Positions 16,516-25,506 of a stretch of DNA of 56,868 nt are shown piece by piece. Position 1 is the first letter of the stretch. Each line of letters opens with the position of its first letter. The DNA lies in the NCBI GenBank assembly GCA_944322945.1, contig CALUQN010000013.1, positions 1 to 56,868 on the forward strand, given 5' to 3'. The notes beneath the pieces are model-generated. The model searched no databases and had not been told where the DNA came from. It saw nothing but the letters and a program-made list of their open reading frames with translations. The position numbers and the translations under genes are program-made. Source of the stretch: Candidatus Gastranaerophilales bacterium (GTDB lineage Bacteria > Cyanobacteriota > Vampirovibrionia > Gastranaerophilales > Gastranaerophilaceae).

Positions 16516-16521
16516 ATTATA
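16516..16521 (-). promoter_or_regulatory. -10 element for the transketolase-ftsEX operon
   Basis: The minus strand reads TATAAT at 16521-16516, with a weak TTTCCA-like -35 at 17 nt. It implies a leader of about 50 nt before the ATG at 16460. Confidence 0.45.
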
Positions 16522-16596
16522 TCATAAATAATTCGCCGTGGAAAATATAAAATAAAATTTGTTTATTCTTCTTAACGAAAAATTACTTCTTGTTTG

Positions 16597-16605
16597 TGCT
16601 AAAAT
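16597..16605 (+). promoter_or_regulatory. Extended -10 promoter for the Pro-rich protein
   Basis: TGTGCTAAAAT contains an extended -10 (TG at 16597-16598, TAAAAT at 16600-16605) and has no good -35. It would give a leader of about 140 nt before the ATG at 16755. In that leader I see no recognisable structure. Confidence 0.45.
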
Positions 16606-16754
16606 ATAGGCACTGCAATGGAATTACTAAATTTCTGTTAAGAATTATTACAAAATATTCAAAATTTAGCAATTTTTATTTTTCAGGGATATTAAAAAAA
16701 TAGTAGTAGAAAAAACATAAGTCAAATTATTGTTTATGGAAAGGAAGAAATAAT

Positions 16755-17942
16755 ATGATGCAAGTTCCGAACTATCCCAATCCTTACATGGTACAACCAC
16801 AGCAGCCCAAATACAATGCTGTAAACATTGACATCCAAAATCCGTCAATCACAACCCCGGGGATGGGACAACCTATGGCACCTCAATTTAGTGCACCAGT
16901 AGTTACACAACAACCTCAGTATGCAACCCCTGTAATGCCATACTACACTTATCCGCAGGCACCGATTTATAATTACCCGCCGGCACAAAATGCTCCGTAC
17001 TATATGCCGCAGCCGCCGGTTGCACCGTTACCTGCACCGCAGGCACCGGCACCACAAGCAGAAGCTCCTCAAGCTCCAAAAGCTGAAGCTCCGGCACCTA
17101 AACAACCTGAAGCACCGGCAGCACCTGCTGTAACTCAACAAAATATTAATGTTCCGCAGCCTATCCAACCGGAAGTTGTAATTCCGCCGGCTCCTGTTGT
17201 TACACAACCGCAGGTTCAGGTAACAGAAGCACCGAAAGCTGAAGCAAAAGCAGAAGCTAAGGCAGAAGCAAAAGCTCCGGCAGCAGAACCAGCTGTAGCA
17301 GAAAAAAAAGTAGAAGTTTCTGAACCGGCTCCTGTACAGCCGCAAGTAGATTTGAATGCTTTCATTGCTAAATTAACCGACCCTGACTACGAAACTCAGG
17401 CTGCTGCTATGGAAGAAATAGCTACTATGGTTAAAGATGAACCGCAAAAAGCAACTGAATTGTTAGATGTTAAAGTTGTTGATGCTCTGAATAACATCAT
17501 TAAAGCTGACTCAAGCAAATTGCAAGGACCGACTCCTGAACAAATCGCAGCTCGTCAAAAATTGATGTCAGGTCAGGAACTCTCAGAAGCTGATAAAACT
17601 CTTGCAACAACCATCACACCGATGGAACAAGCTGAAAGAAACAAAAGCTATGCAATGTTCACATCTTCAATAATGCAAAAATTGTACGGTGATGAAGTAG
17701 CTAAATTGACTAACACAACTGTTCCTCTTACAGAATTGCCGGGCGCAGTTACAATCGTTGAACAACTGAAAGAAAACCCGAACCCGATGGTAAGAACTTC
17801 AGCAGTCGAAGCATTAAGCTACATCCAGCAACCAGCATACAAAAAAGACTTGACAACCTTGTTCACAATCGCAGCTAAAGATGAAGACAAGAATGTTCAA
17901 GACGCAGCAAATGCAGCATTAGATAAACTTAGCAAAATATAA
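16755..17942 (+). CDS. Pro/Ala-rich protein with a C-terminal HEAT-like domain
   Basis: I do not recognise a specific family. Residues 1-95 are rich in Pro, Gln and Tyr, residues 90-195 are a Pro/Ala/Glu/Lys linker with repeated PQAPAPQ- and AKAEAK-type units, and residues 197-395 are helical with two HEAT-like units. One starts LTDPDYETQAAAMEEIATMV, and the other NPNPMVRTSAVEALSYI is followed by DEDKNVQDAANAALDKL. There is no signal peptide or membrane segment. A strong ribosome binding site (GGAAAGGAAG), its own promoter and its own terminator suggest an abundant, independently transcribed product, possibly a scaffold. That role is inference. Confidence 0.75.
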   Translation: MMQVPNYPNPYMVQPQQPKYNAVNIDIQNPSITTPGMGQPMAPQFSAPVVTQQPQYATPVMPYYTYPQAPIYNYPPAQNAPYYMPQPPVAPLPAPQAPAPQAEAPQAPKAEAPAPKQPEAPAAPAVTQQNINVPQPIQPEVVIPPAPVVTQPQVQVTEAPKAEAKAEAKAEAKAPAAEPAVAEKKVEVSEPAPVQPQVDLNAFIAKLTDPDYETQAAAMEEIATMVKDEPQKATELLDVKVVDALNNIIKADSSKLQGPTPEQIAARQKLMSGQELSEADKTLATTITPMEQAERNKSYAMFTSSIMQKLYGDEVAKLTNTTVPLTELPGAVTIVEQLKENPNPMVRTSAVEALSYIQQPAYKKDLTTLFTIAAKDEDKNVQDAANAALDKLSKI

Positions 17943-17965
17943 TAATTCCTTTCTTTATTATAAAC

Positions 17966-17994
17966 AAAGACCCGACTGAAAAGCCGGGTCTTTT
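17966..17994 (+). terminator. Terminator after the Pro-rich protein gene
   Basis: AAAGACCCG (17966-17974) pairs with CGGGTCTTT (17985-17993) and a short T-run follows. Confidence 0.85.
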
Positions 17995-18054
17995 AATATG
18001 AAAAATCATCATATTAATCTTTTATAACAATTTATGGTTATTTTTTTTTGTTTT

Positions 18055-18063
18055 TGCTAATAT
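18055..18063 (+). promoter_or_regulatory. Extended -10 promoter of aspS
   Basis: TGCTAATAT at 18055-18063 is an extended -10 downstream of a T-rich tract. A start near 18070 leaves a leader of about 29 nt with the AAGGAAG binding site before the ATG at 18099. Confidence 0.45.
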
Positions 18064-18098
18064 TTACTTAGAATGTTTTATTTTATAAGGAAGAAGAA

Positions 18099-19880
18099 AT
18101 GATAAAGACTAGATTAAAATCAGAAAATTGCGGAGAGCTTAATCTAAGCAATATTAATCAAGAGGTTAACCTTTCAGGCTGGGTTTCCACAGTCAGAGAC
18201 CTCGGCGGGATTATTTTTGTTGAACTCAGAGACAGAAGCGGGTTCTTTCAACTGGTTGCTGACCCTCAGGTTAACAAAAATATTCACGATGTTTTCAGCA
18301 AGCTGAAAAATGAATATGTTATAAATGTTAAAGGTAAAGTTACAAGACGTCCTGAAGAAACTTATAACGAAAAATATCCGACTGGTCAGGTTGAAATGTA
18401 CCCGGAATATGTTGAAATTCTTTCGGAAGCAAAAACTTTGCCGTTTGTACTTGATGACGAAAATGTTTCTGAAGATGTCCGCCTGAAATACAGATACCTT
18501 GATATCAGACGTGAAAAAATGCTTTCAAACCTTGTTTTACGTCACAATATTGTAACAGCTGCAAGAAATTATATGAATAATTTAGATTTTCTGGAAGTTG
18601 AAACACCTATATTGATTAAAACAACTCCGGAAGGCGCAAGAGATTATCTGGTACCTTCACGGGTTCAGGAAGGTAAATTCTATGCACTCCCGCAATCACC
18701 GCAAATTTTCAAACAACTTTTGATGGTCGGCGGAATTGAAAGATACTACCAAATCGCAAAATGTTTCCGCGATGAAGATCTTCGCGCAGACAGACAGCCT
18801 GAATTTACTCAAATTGATATTGAAATGTCATTTGTTGAACAACAGGACGTAATAAAAGTTGTTGAAGGTTTGATTGTTGATACATTCAAGGCTGCAGGGG
18901 TTGAAGTTAAACCTCCGTTTATCCAAATGCCTTGGCAGGAAGCTATGGACAGATACGGTTCCGACAAACCTGATACACGTTTTGGGCTTGAACTTTTTGA
19001 TATCGGCGACATAATTATGCAGTCTGAATTCCAGATTGTAAAAAGCACTCTTGAAAACGGCGGTATTGTACGCGGTATAAGAATCCCAGGCGGAGCAAAA
19101 TATTCAAGAAAAGAAATTGATGATATTACAAAACTTGCTGTATCATTCGGAGCTAAAGCGTTAGCCAATATTATCTATAACGAAGACGGCACAGCTAAAT
19201 CTCCTGTATTGAAATTTGTTACGGAAGAACAGGCTAAACAAATTCAGGAACGCGCAGCTGCACAAGCCGGCGATATTATCTTCTTTGTAGCTGATAAACC
19301 TAAGCTTGTTTATGATATTATGGGCAGATTGAGATTGTATTTCGGAAAATCTCTGAACCTTATTGATGAATCAAAACATAATCTTCTCTGGGTTGTTGAC
19401 TTCCCGATGTTTGAATGGAGCGAGGAAGAAGGCAGATTTATGGCAATGCACCACCCGTTCACATCTCCTTGTCTTGAAGACTTGGATAAGCTGGATAGCG
19501 GAGACCTTGGTAATGTTAAATCAATTGCTTACGATATCGTTTATAACGGCACAGAACTCGGCGGCGGGTCTGTCAGAATTCACTCTTCAGAAGTTCAGAA
19601 GAAAATCTTCAAAGCTCTCGGTTTGACTGAAGAAGAAGCCGTTGAAAAATTCGGATTTATGGTGAATGCACTCCAGTACGGGACACCGCCTCATGCTGGT
19701 CTTGCTATCGGTTTGGACAGACTTGTTGCACTTTTGGCAAGAACAGATTCTATCCGCGACGTTATTGCATTCCCGAAAAACTCCGGAGCAAAAGACCTTA
19801 TGAGTGACGCACCGGGCGAAGCTTCTCTCCAACAATTAAGAGAACTCCACCTGAAGAGCACTGCTCATCAGCATAAATAA
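18099..19880 (+). CDS. aspS: Aspartyl-tRNA synthetase (bacterial type)
   Basis: This class II synthetase charges tRNA-Asp. The 593 residues include the N-terminal anticodon-binding OB domain (GWVSTVRDLGGIIFVELRD), motif 2 (CFRDEDLRADRQPEFTQ), the bacterial GAD insertion (about 290-420) and motif 3 (GLAIGLDRLVALL). Its length matches bacterial-type AspRS. Whether it discriminates Asp from Asn tRNA cannot be settled here. It has its own promoter and terminator, and ribF begins within the terminator region. Confidence 0.97.
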   Translation: MIKTRLKSENCGELNLSNINQEVNLSGWVSTVRDLGGIIFVELRDRSGFFQLVADPQVNKNIHDVFSKLKNEYVINVKGKVTRRPEETYNEKYPTGQVEMYPEYVEILSEAKTLPFVLDDENVSEDVRLKYRYLDIRREKMLSNLVLRHNIVTAARNYMNNLDFLEVETPILIKTTPEGARDYLVPSRVQEGKFYALPQSPQIFKQLLMVGGIERYYQIAKCFRDEDLRADRQPEFTQIDIEMSFVEQQDVIKVVEGLIVDTFKAAGVEVKPPFIQMPWQEAMDRYGSDKPDTRFGLELFDIGDIIMQSEFQIVKSTLENGGIVRGIRIPGGAKYSRKEIDDITKLAVSFGAKALANIIYNEDGTAKSPVLKFVTEEQAKQIQERAAAQAGDIIFFVADKPKLVYDIMGRLRLYFGKSLNLIDESKHNLLWVVDFPMFEWSEEEGRFMAMHHPFTSPCLEDLDKLDSGDLGNVKSIAYDIVYNGTELGGGSVRIHSSEVQKKIFKALGLTEEEAVEKFGFMVNALQYGTPPHAGLAIGLDRLVALLARTDSIRDVIAFPKNSGAKDLMSDAPGEASLQQLRELHLKSTAHQHK

Positions 19881-19897
19881 ATTTAAGCATACACGAT

Positions 19898-19927
19898 AAA
19901 AAGGCTCTGGTTAACAGAGCCTTTTTT
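19898..19927 (+). terminator. Terminator of aspS
   Basis: A 12-bp stem pairs AAAAAGGCTCTG at 19898-19909 with its complement starting at 19915, around a 5-nt loop, and ends in six T. Confidence 0.9.
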
Positions 19928-19931
19928 GTTA

Positions 19932-19937
19932 TATAAT
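19932..19937 (+). promoter_or_regulatory. -10 element of ribF, probably leaderless
   Basis: TATAAT at 19932-19937 lies exactly 6 nt before the ATG at 19944. A weak TTAACA (19911-19916) sits in the loop of the aspS terminator at 15-nt spacing. No Shine-Dalgarno sequence is present. Confidence 0.5.
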
Positions 19938-19943
19938 TTTTTT

Positions 19944-20834
19944 ATGCAAATATTCAATGAATTAACAGAAATAGCTGATTTATCAATTGCCCTCGGTTAT
20001 TTTGACGGGGTACACCTGGGGCATCAGGCAGTTATTAAAAGTGCTGTTGAATTTGCTAAAAAAAACGGGAATAAATCAGCAGTTGTCACTTTTAAAGACC
20101 ATCCCTGCTGCTACTTTTGGGGAGTTTGCCCAAAATATATTCTGACACGCGCGTACAGAGAAAAGTTTATCGCGGAACTCGGAGTGGATTATCTTTTTGA
20201 ACTCGATTTTGAAAAACTGGCAAACCTGAGCGCCGAGGACTATTTAGAAAAAATACTGGTGAAATATTTTTCACCAAAATCAATTTCTACAGGTTTCAAT
20301 CACAACTTCGGACATAATAAAACCGGAAATGTCGAATTCTTAAAACATGGCGCCGGCATTTACAAATATGAATACTTTGCCATCCCGCCGCAAACGTATG
20401 ACGATGAAATAATAAGCAGTACTAAAATCAGAGAATTTTTGTCTCAGGGGTATATCAGAGGTGCAAACAACATGCTCGGGCGCAATTTTGTTATAAAAGG
20501 AGAGGTCATAAAAGGGCAGCAGCTCGGTCGCACAATAGGTTTCAGGACAGCAAACCTTGTTTATCCTGCCGAACTCATAGATATACCTTTTGGGGTTTAT
20601 GCGGTTTTGGTAAACTATTGCGGAGAGACTTTCCGCGGGATTGCAAACTTTGGCGTGCGTCCGACAGTAAACGGGCAAGGTGCGCTGCTGGAAGTGCATA
20701 TACTTGATTTTGACAAAGATATTTACGGTGAAATCATTGAGGTTGAATTTGTAAAAATGATACGCCCGGAACGCAAATTTGCATCACTTGAACAGCTAAA
20801 GCTGCAAATTCAGCAAGATATCATAAATATTTAA
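19944..20834 (+). CDS. ribF: Bifunctional riboflavin kinase / FAD synthetase
   Basis: RibF makes FMN and then FAD from riboflavin. The 296-residue product has an N-terminal nucleotidyltransferase domain (GYFDGVHLGHQ, residues 17-27, and the STKIREFL motif near 166) and a C-terminal flavokinase domain (LGRTIGFRTANL, then GVRPTVNG). I chose the ATG at 19944 because the alternative TTG at 19926 lies in the T-tract of the aspS terminator. No ribosome binding site precedes it. Confidence 0.94.
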   Translation: MQIFNELTEIADLSIALGYFDGVHLGHQAVIKSAVEFAKKNGNKSAVVTFKDHPCCYFWGVCPKYILTRAYREKFIAELGVDYLFELDFEKLANLSAEDYLEKILVKYFSPKSISTGFNHNFGHNKTGNVEFLKHGAGIYKYEYFAIPPQTYDDEIISSTKIREFLSQGYIRGANNMLGRNFVIKGEVIKGQQLGRTIGFRTANLVYPAELIDIPFGVYAVLVNYCGETFRGIANFGVRPTVNGQGALLEVHILDFDKDIYGEIIEVEFVKMIRPERKFASLEQLKLQIQQDIINI

Positions 20835-20844
20835 AAACACAGTG

Positions 20845-21321
20845 TTACACTTTTTTCAAAAGCACAACAGCATGAGCTTCTATTGCCAGTTTTTGTCCAA
20901 CTGCGTCCATTTGCTCATTAGTTTTGGCTTTTATAGATAAATCCTCATAAGGTATTTCAAGAATTTTGCATAAAATATCTTTCATTTTAGGGATATAAGG
21001 CATCATTTTAGGTTCCTGCGCTATGATATTGGAATCAATGTTATTTATCGTATAGCCTTTTTCTCTTATTTTGCCGTAAACTTTTTTCAAGAGGATAGTG
21101 CTGTCAATATCCTTATATTTTTTATCTGTATCAGGGAAAAGTGTGCCGATGTCAGTCAGAGCCAAAGCACCGAGCAGGCCGTCAATTATTGCGTGAATTA
21201 GGACGTCCGCATCCGAATGTCCGAGCAAACCTTTTTCGTGGGTAATTTTAACCCCGCCGATTATCAAATCTCTGCCGGTTGTCAGCCTGTGAATATCGTA
21301 CCCCAAACCTATTCTATACAT
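20845..21321 (-). CDS. ispF: 2-C-methyl-D-erythritol 2,4-cyclodiphosphate synthase
   Basis: IspF acts in the non-mevalonate isoprenoid pathway. The 158 residues show the N-terminal metal-binding GYDIHRL, the HSDADVLIHAIIDGLLGA core and the C-terminal KAKTNEQMDAVG motif. The ribosome binding site AGGAGA precedes the ATG. It lies 11 nt downstream of tdk on the same strand and is probably co-transcribed with it. It ends 10 nt from the converging ribF with no terminator visible between them. Confidence 0.96.
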   Translation of the reverse strand: MYRIGLGYDIHRLTTGRDLIIGGVKITHEKGLLGHSDADVLIHAIIDGLLGALALTDIGTLFPDTDKKYKDIDSTILLKKVYGKIREKGYTINNIDSNIIAQEPKMMPYIPKMKDILCKILEIPYEDLSIKAKTNEQMDAVGQKLAIEAHAVVLLKKV

Positions 21322-21332
21322 AAAATCTCCTA

Positions 21333-21953
21333 TTATTTATGTTGAAATTGCAGAAGTTTCAAGCCGCGTTTTTGCTTGTCATGCTGCGCATCAGGAAGCT
21401 CATAGCATTGAATACATCTGGCTTCATAAGTCTCATCACCGCCTATCATAATCAGCGGAGAATTTTTATCAGCCGGTTTGCCGTCTATCAGGCGTTGAGT
21501 TCTTGTAGCATGTTCACTGCCGCATTTCATACAGACCGCGTGTAATTTATCCACTTTAGTTGCAATGCACATAAGTTCCGGCATGCTTCCAAAAGGCTCT
21601 GCTTTAAAATCCAGCTCAAGTCCTGTACCGATTACCTTTTTGCCGTCTTCCATAAGTTTTGAAATTACTTTGACAATGTTTGAATCAAAAAATTGAAGTT
21701 CATCAATAGCAACAACTTCATCCTCAGGTTTCACAATACTCATAATTTGTATAGCATGCTTAACTTTTATAGCATCGAGCCAAAGACCGTTACGGGATTC
21801 TATGTAATCTCCTTTTGTTCTTGTATCAATATCCGGAGAAATAACTTTAACTTTTTTCTTTGCGATAATACAGCGTCTGACCCGTCTTAATAATTCTTCT
21901 GTCTTGCCGCAGCTCATCGGCCCCGTAATTATTTCAAAACTGTAACCCTGCAT
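21333..21953 (-). CDS. tdk: Thymidine kinase (type II, zinc-containing)
   Basis: Tdk salvages thymidine to dTMP. The 206 residues include the P-loop GPMSCGKTEELLRR, Walker B DELQFFD and a zinc site made by CMKCG and CIQCYE in the lasso region. The ribosome binding site AGGGGAG precedes the ATG, and a TATAAT is present on the minus strand at 22008-22003. It is the first gene of a two-gene unit with ispF. Confidence 0.96.
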   Translation of the reverse strand: MQGYSFEIITGPMSCGKTEELLRRVRRCIIAKKKVKVISPDIDTRTKGDYIESRNGLWLDAIKVKHAIQIMSIVKPEDEVVAIDELQFFDSNIVKVISKLMEDGKKVIGTGLELDFKAEPFGSMPELMCIATKVDKLHAVCMKCGSEHATRTQRLIDGKPADKNSPLIMIGGDETYEARCIQCYELPDAQHDKQKRGLKLLQFQHK

Positions 21954-22083
21954 CGCATCTCCCCTTATCCCAAATCTGATATATTGTTCTGCTTACACTT
22001 TAATTATACAGTCCGTAATTATATTTGAGAAGTAAAAGTAAAAAAATGTAACAACGAACAGCAAATCTTAAATAATATTCGAC

Positions 22084-22115
22084 AAAAAAAACCTGATCTC
22101 GGGAAGAAATCAGGT
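22084..22115 (-). terminator. Minus-strand terminator of the 54-aa gene
   Basis: On the minus strand ACCTGAT (22115-22109) pairs with ATCAGGT (22097-22091) around an 11-nt loop and is followed by a T8 run. It lies 95 nt beyond the stop of the small gene at 22211. Confidence 0.85.
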
Positions 22116-22210
22116 ACAAAATTTGTAGGGGAAAAATTAATTGGAGTTAAATAGTTAAACTTGTTTTAGGAATATTAGGAATAGGAAGAATGTAAGTGTT
22201 TTATAAAATC

Positions 22211-22375
22211 TTATTTTAGATGTAACGCCTGCTTATTTGCCATAGCAATGAAGTTCATCTGTTCAAATAATAAATCCGATCGGTCAACATAAGCCTGGTT
22301 CGTTGCTATTGTCACTTGATTGTCGTACATTGATTTTAATTTGTCGTCAATTTTATTCAAATTTTTAACTGCCAT
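22211..22375 (-). CDS. Small protein of 54 residues, unknown function
   Basis: This short ORF starts MAVKNLNKIDDKLKSMYDNQ and ends KQALHLK. The ATG follows a GAGAGG binding site. It has no membrane segment and is probably helical, with alternating charged and hydrophobic residues. Its own terminator 95 nt downstream and the lack of any other gene in the 590-nt gap support expression. AT-rich -10-like sequence (TATATACTTTATATAT) lies 50-60 nt upstream. No homologue is recognised. Confidence 0.65.
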   Translation of the reverse strand: MAVKNLNKIDDKLKSMYDNQVTIATNQAYVDRSDLLFEQMNFIAMANKQALHLK

Positions 22376-22544
22376 CGCTGTCGCCTCTCTTCTTATTCGT
22401 TTCTTATGTATATATAAAGTATATAAAAGTTTCTCAATTTCAAGTTTGTGTGAACTTGTTACAATTCGTTACAATTACTAAAAAATGGCAATTTTTAAAG
22501 GAATACTGTTTTTAACTATATATAAGGTTATAGTAGGGATAAAT

Positions 22545-24860
22545 ATGTTTAATCAAAATGATTATCTATATAAACAAACATTCGGAAACGCTGTACAGCC
22601 GCAGCAGTTTCAGGCATCCATGCCTGCTGCCGGCGCCCCTGCTATGCAAGCCGGCATGGATCCGGAAGCCTTAAAACAAAAGGCACAGGATACTTATGTA
22701 GCTAACAGAGCCGGCGAATTTGAAGAGATTAATCCGTTAAAGCTATGGGCAGTCGGGTTACCGGCATGGTATGTAACGGCACAGGCAATGGATGTGTTTG
22801 CAAAAGCCTCCCGCGGCAGCGATTACAGTAAGACTGTACAGGGCAGAATAGGGAATTTCGGGGACAGGGTTTCAAATTTCTTTACAGAAAACAGAGTTGC
22901 CAAATCCGGTCCTGTGCAATCAATTGGCAGATGGTTCTCTAACGCTAAAAATTGGGTTGTTCAAAAAGCATTTGACAACAGTGCAATTTTACGAGGAATG
23001 AAAACACCAACAAGTCCTGAATTAGATTTTGTAAAATCACAGGCTCACGGTATGAAAGGTTTTATACTGTTTGATTACCCACAGGTTGCCGAAAACTTTA
23101 TTGAGAATAGTGTTAAAAATGTTAAAGATTTGGATGCTTATGGTGCAGATAAGGCATTTATTGATGCTAAAAAGGCACTTATAAGAAACGGGGCAAATGC
23201 AAAAGAAGTTCTAGAACGCGCTCAGTTTGAACTTTTATCGCCCAATAAAGATGCTAAAGTTATTGATAAGTTAATGGCACTAGAGCCAGAAAAACGAACC
23301 AAAGCTTTGCAAAATTTAAAAGCGCGTGCTATCGGTTACAACAGTTTAAAGCATTTTACGGAAGTAAAAGGCGATATAATAAACCGTATTGATGATGTAG
23401 TAAAGGCTTGTGACAAGGCAAATCCTAATATGTACTCAAAAGTTTGGACATCAGACAAAAACTGGTGGACTAAATTTAAAGGGCACATAATGGGACGTCG
23501 TGTCTATATGTCAGAGTTTAGAAACAAACTCATAAGTGCAATGGGTAAAATGCCTGACGGAACACCTTCCCATACTACTAAACTCGGAAGATTTTTGCCT
23601 AAATTGACAAACTATTTTCTAGAAGGTGCAACCAACAGAGTTGCCGGCGGTAAGTTTGTAGCTTTAATGAACGCTACCATGTTGGCTGATGTTCTTATCA
23701 GAACTGCAAATGCCGATAAAGGCGACAAGTTCCAAACATTCACCGAACGCCTGGCAGAAATGGTTGGTTTCTTCATATTCTCGCCGATAGCATTGAAATT
23801 GACTCACATGTTTGGCGGCGCTCAATACGCAGGTATCAGTGATAAAACATTCACAAACCTGCTCAAAAAGCTTGACGCAAAAAAAGCTAAAATGGGTGTT
23901 GAAAAGTATAATGCGGCAAAAGAAGTTATTTTAAAAGCACAAAACGCCGCAAAATCCGGCAAAAATATGACTGAAGCCTACAGAGAAGCATTAAAATTCT
24001 TTAATGACAAAGCTACAGCCGCTCAATATGCTTCAAAAGGTGAATATAAGGCTGCTAAAAAGGCTCTGTACGGAATCTTGAAAGGTGATACCTGGAATCC
24101 TCTGACAAAACTGGTTAAAAAGCTTGCCAGAATTGTGACTGTAGGTATAGAACAGCCTGCGGCATACCGTACTAAGGCTCTTCACCTTGAACCTAAATTC
24201 GGTTTCAAAAAAGTCGGTCAAATGCTGAAAGATGCCTTTAGACACCCTAAATACTGGATGAAACAAGGTTTAGGCTATCCTGTCAGAATTATCGCTGTAA
24301 TGGCAATGGTTATGCCGTTCCTCAACAATCTCGGCGTCAAATTCACACACCTGATATTTGGCAGACCATCTAAATCCATCTTAGATAAAGAATCTGACAA
24401 AGAAGCAGCAGACCCGAATGCAATGACCCCGGAGCAACAGGCTGAACTTGAAAGATATATGGCTGATTTAAAAAATCAAAATGCAGTTAATAACACAGCA
24501 CAGCCAGACCTGACACGCCCTACTAATCTTATAAATATGGCAACAAACGGTCATCCTTATGTAGAACAGCCGACCCCGCAGGCAAAACCGGATTTGTCAC
24601 GCCCGACTAATCTTTTAAATATGGCGGCACACGGACAAATGTACGAGAATAAATTAACGCCGAAACCGGCAGAAGAAACATCCGGCAATTCTTCAAAACA
24701 AAAAGATGAAGAACTTGAACCCGTCAGAACCTATATTCCGTCATCAGCACCGGTTAATCTGGCCGGTGTAAAACAAGACACAACTGCGGTTGACGAAGCT
24801 CTGAAAAAATCCGAGGCTGTTGAAAAGCAGGCTATGGAAACTCTCGCGATGAAATGGTAA
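22545..24860 (+). CDS. Large lineage-specific protein with two membrane regions
   Basis: I do not recognise this 771-residue protein. It begins MFNQNDYLYKQTFGNAVQ, sharing an F-G-N motif with other unknown proteins in the window. A helical, Lys/Ala-rich body follows, with two likely membrane regions (LAEMVGFFIFSPIALKL near residue 410, and IIAVMAMVMPFLNNLGVKF near 590). The C-terminal tail is Pro-rich and contains a near-duplicate unit, PDLTRPTNLINMA and PDLSRPTNLLNMA, 33 residues apart. The start at 22545 has AGTAGGGA before it; an ATG at 22485 would add 20 residues and has no binding site. Confidence 0.7.
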   Translation: MFNQNDYLYKQTFGNAVQPQQFQASMPAAGAPAMQAGMDPEALKQKAQDTYVANRAGEFEEINPLKLWAVGLPAWYVTAQAMDVFAKASRGSDYSKTVQGRIGNFGDRVSNFFTENRVAKSGPVQSIGRWFSNAKNWVVQKAFDNSAILRGMKTPTSPELDFVKSQAHGMKGFILFDYPQVAENFIENSVKNVKDLDAYGADKAFIDAKKALIRNGANAKEVLERAQFELLSPNKDAKVIDKLMALEPEKRTKALQNLKARAIGYNSLKHFTEVKGDIINRIDDVVKACDKANPNMYSKVWTSDKNWWTKFKGHIMGRRVYMSEFRNKLISAMGKMPDGTPSHTTKLGRFLPKLTNYFLEGATNRVAGGKFVALMNATMLADVLIRTANADKGDKFQTFTERLAEMVGFFIFSPIALKLTHMFGGAQYAGISDKTFTNLLKKLDAKKAKMGVEKYNAAKEVILKAQNAAKSGKNMTEAYREALKFFNDKATAAQYASKGEYKAAKKALYGILKGDTWNPLTKLVKKLARIVTVGIEQPAAYRTKALHLEPKFGFKKVGQMLKDAFRHPKYWMKQGLGYPVRIIAVMAMVMPFLNNLGVKFTHLIFGRPSKSILDKESDKEAADPNAMTPEQQAELERYMADLKNQNAVNNTAQPDLTRPTNLINMATNGHPYVEQPTPQAKPDLSRPTNLLNMAAHGQMYENKLTPKPAEETSGNSSKQKDEELEPVRTYIPSSAPVNLAGVKQDTTAVDEALKKSEAVEKQAMETLAMKW

Positions 24861-24900
24861 GAGCTCTATATGGCAATAATACATATCCCATCCTGCTTTG

Positions 24901-24909
24901 TGATAAAAT
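24901..24909 (+). promoter_or_regulatory. Extended -10 promoter of nadD, probably leaderless
   Basis: TGATAAAAT ends at 24909, exactly 6 nt before the ATG at 24916. There is no Shine-Dalgarno sequence. Confidence 0.55.
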
Positions 24910-24915
24910 CATAAT

Positions 24916-25506
24916 ATGAAACTATGCGTTTATCAGGGTACATTTAATCCGATACACCGCGCACATCTCCAAGTCGCGGAATTTGTCAGCAAAAACTTTG
25001 ATTTTGACAAAATTTTGTTTATCCCTGCCTACAAGCCGCCGCATAAGAACTATAATACTGAAACGTCTTTCCATCGGCTAAATATGGTAAAATTAGCCGT
25101 GAAAAATCACGATAAATTTGATGTGTCAGACATTGAATACCATAGTGAAGAAAAATCCTACACCTGCCTAACTATCCAAGCCTTGTATAAAAAATTTCCT
25201 ATCGACGGTAAAATAAACTTTATAATAGGCACTGACGCTTTTGAAAAAATAGAAAACTGGTACAATACTGATATACTTAAAACACTTGTAGAGTTTATTG
25301 TTTTTGAAAGGACTACGAACTTTGACCCGAAAAAATTCGATTACCTGCGAGCCAAAGGTTATAATTTTACATTTGCCAAGCTGGAATTCTGTGATATTTC
25401 CTCCACACAATTGAGGTCAAAAATCAGAAACGGTGAGACAATTAATGGTATGGTTCCGCAAGTAGTAGAGGATTACATAAAACAACATGGTTTATACAAA
25501 GATTAA
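24916..25506 (+). CDS. nadD: Nicotinate-nucleotide adenylyltransferase
   Basis: NadD adenylates nicotinate mononucleotide in NAD synthesis. The 196 residues show the nucleotidyltransferase motif GTFNPIHRAHL (HxxH) at residues 8-18, PAYKPPHKN and the C-terminal ISSTQLRSKI. The gene overlaps yqeK by 20 nt, an arrangement common in bacteria. Transcription probably begins at the start codon. Confidence 0.95.
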   Translation: MKLCVYQGTFNPIHRAHLQVAEFVSKNFDFDKILFIPAYKPPHKNYNTETSFHRLNMVKLAVKNHDKFDVSDIEYHSEEKSYTCLTIQALYKKFPIDGKINFIIGTDAFEKIENWYNTDILKTLVEFIVFERTTNFDPKKFDYLRAKGYNFTFAKLEFCDISSTQLRSKIRNGETINGMVPQVVEDYIKQHGLYKD

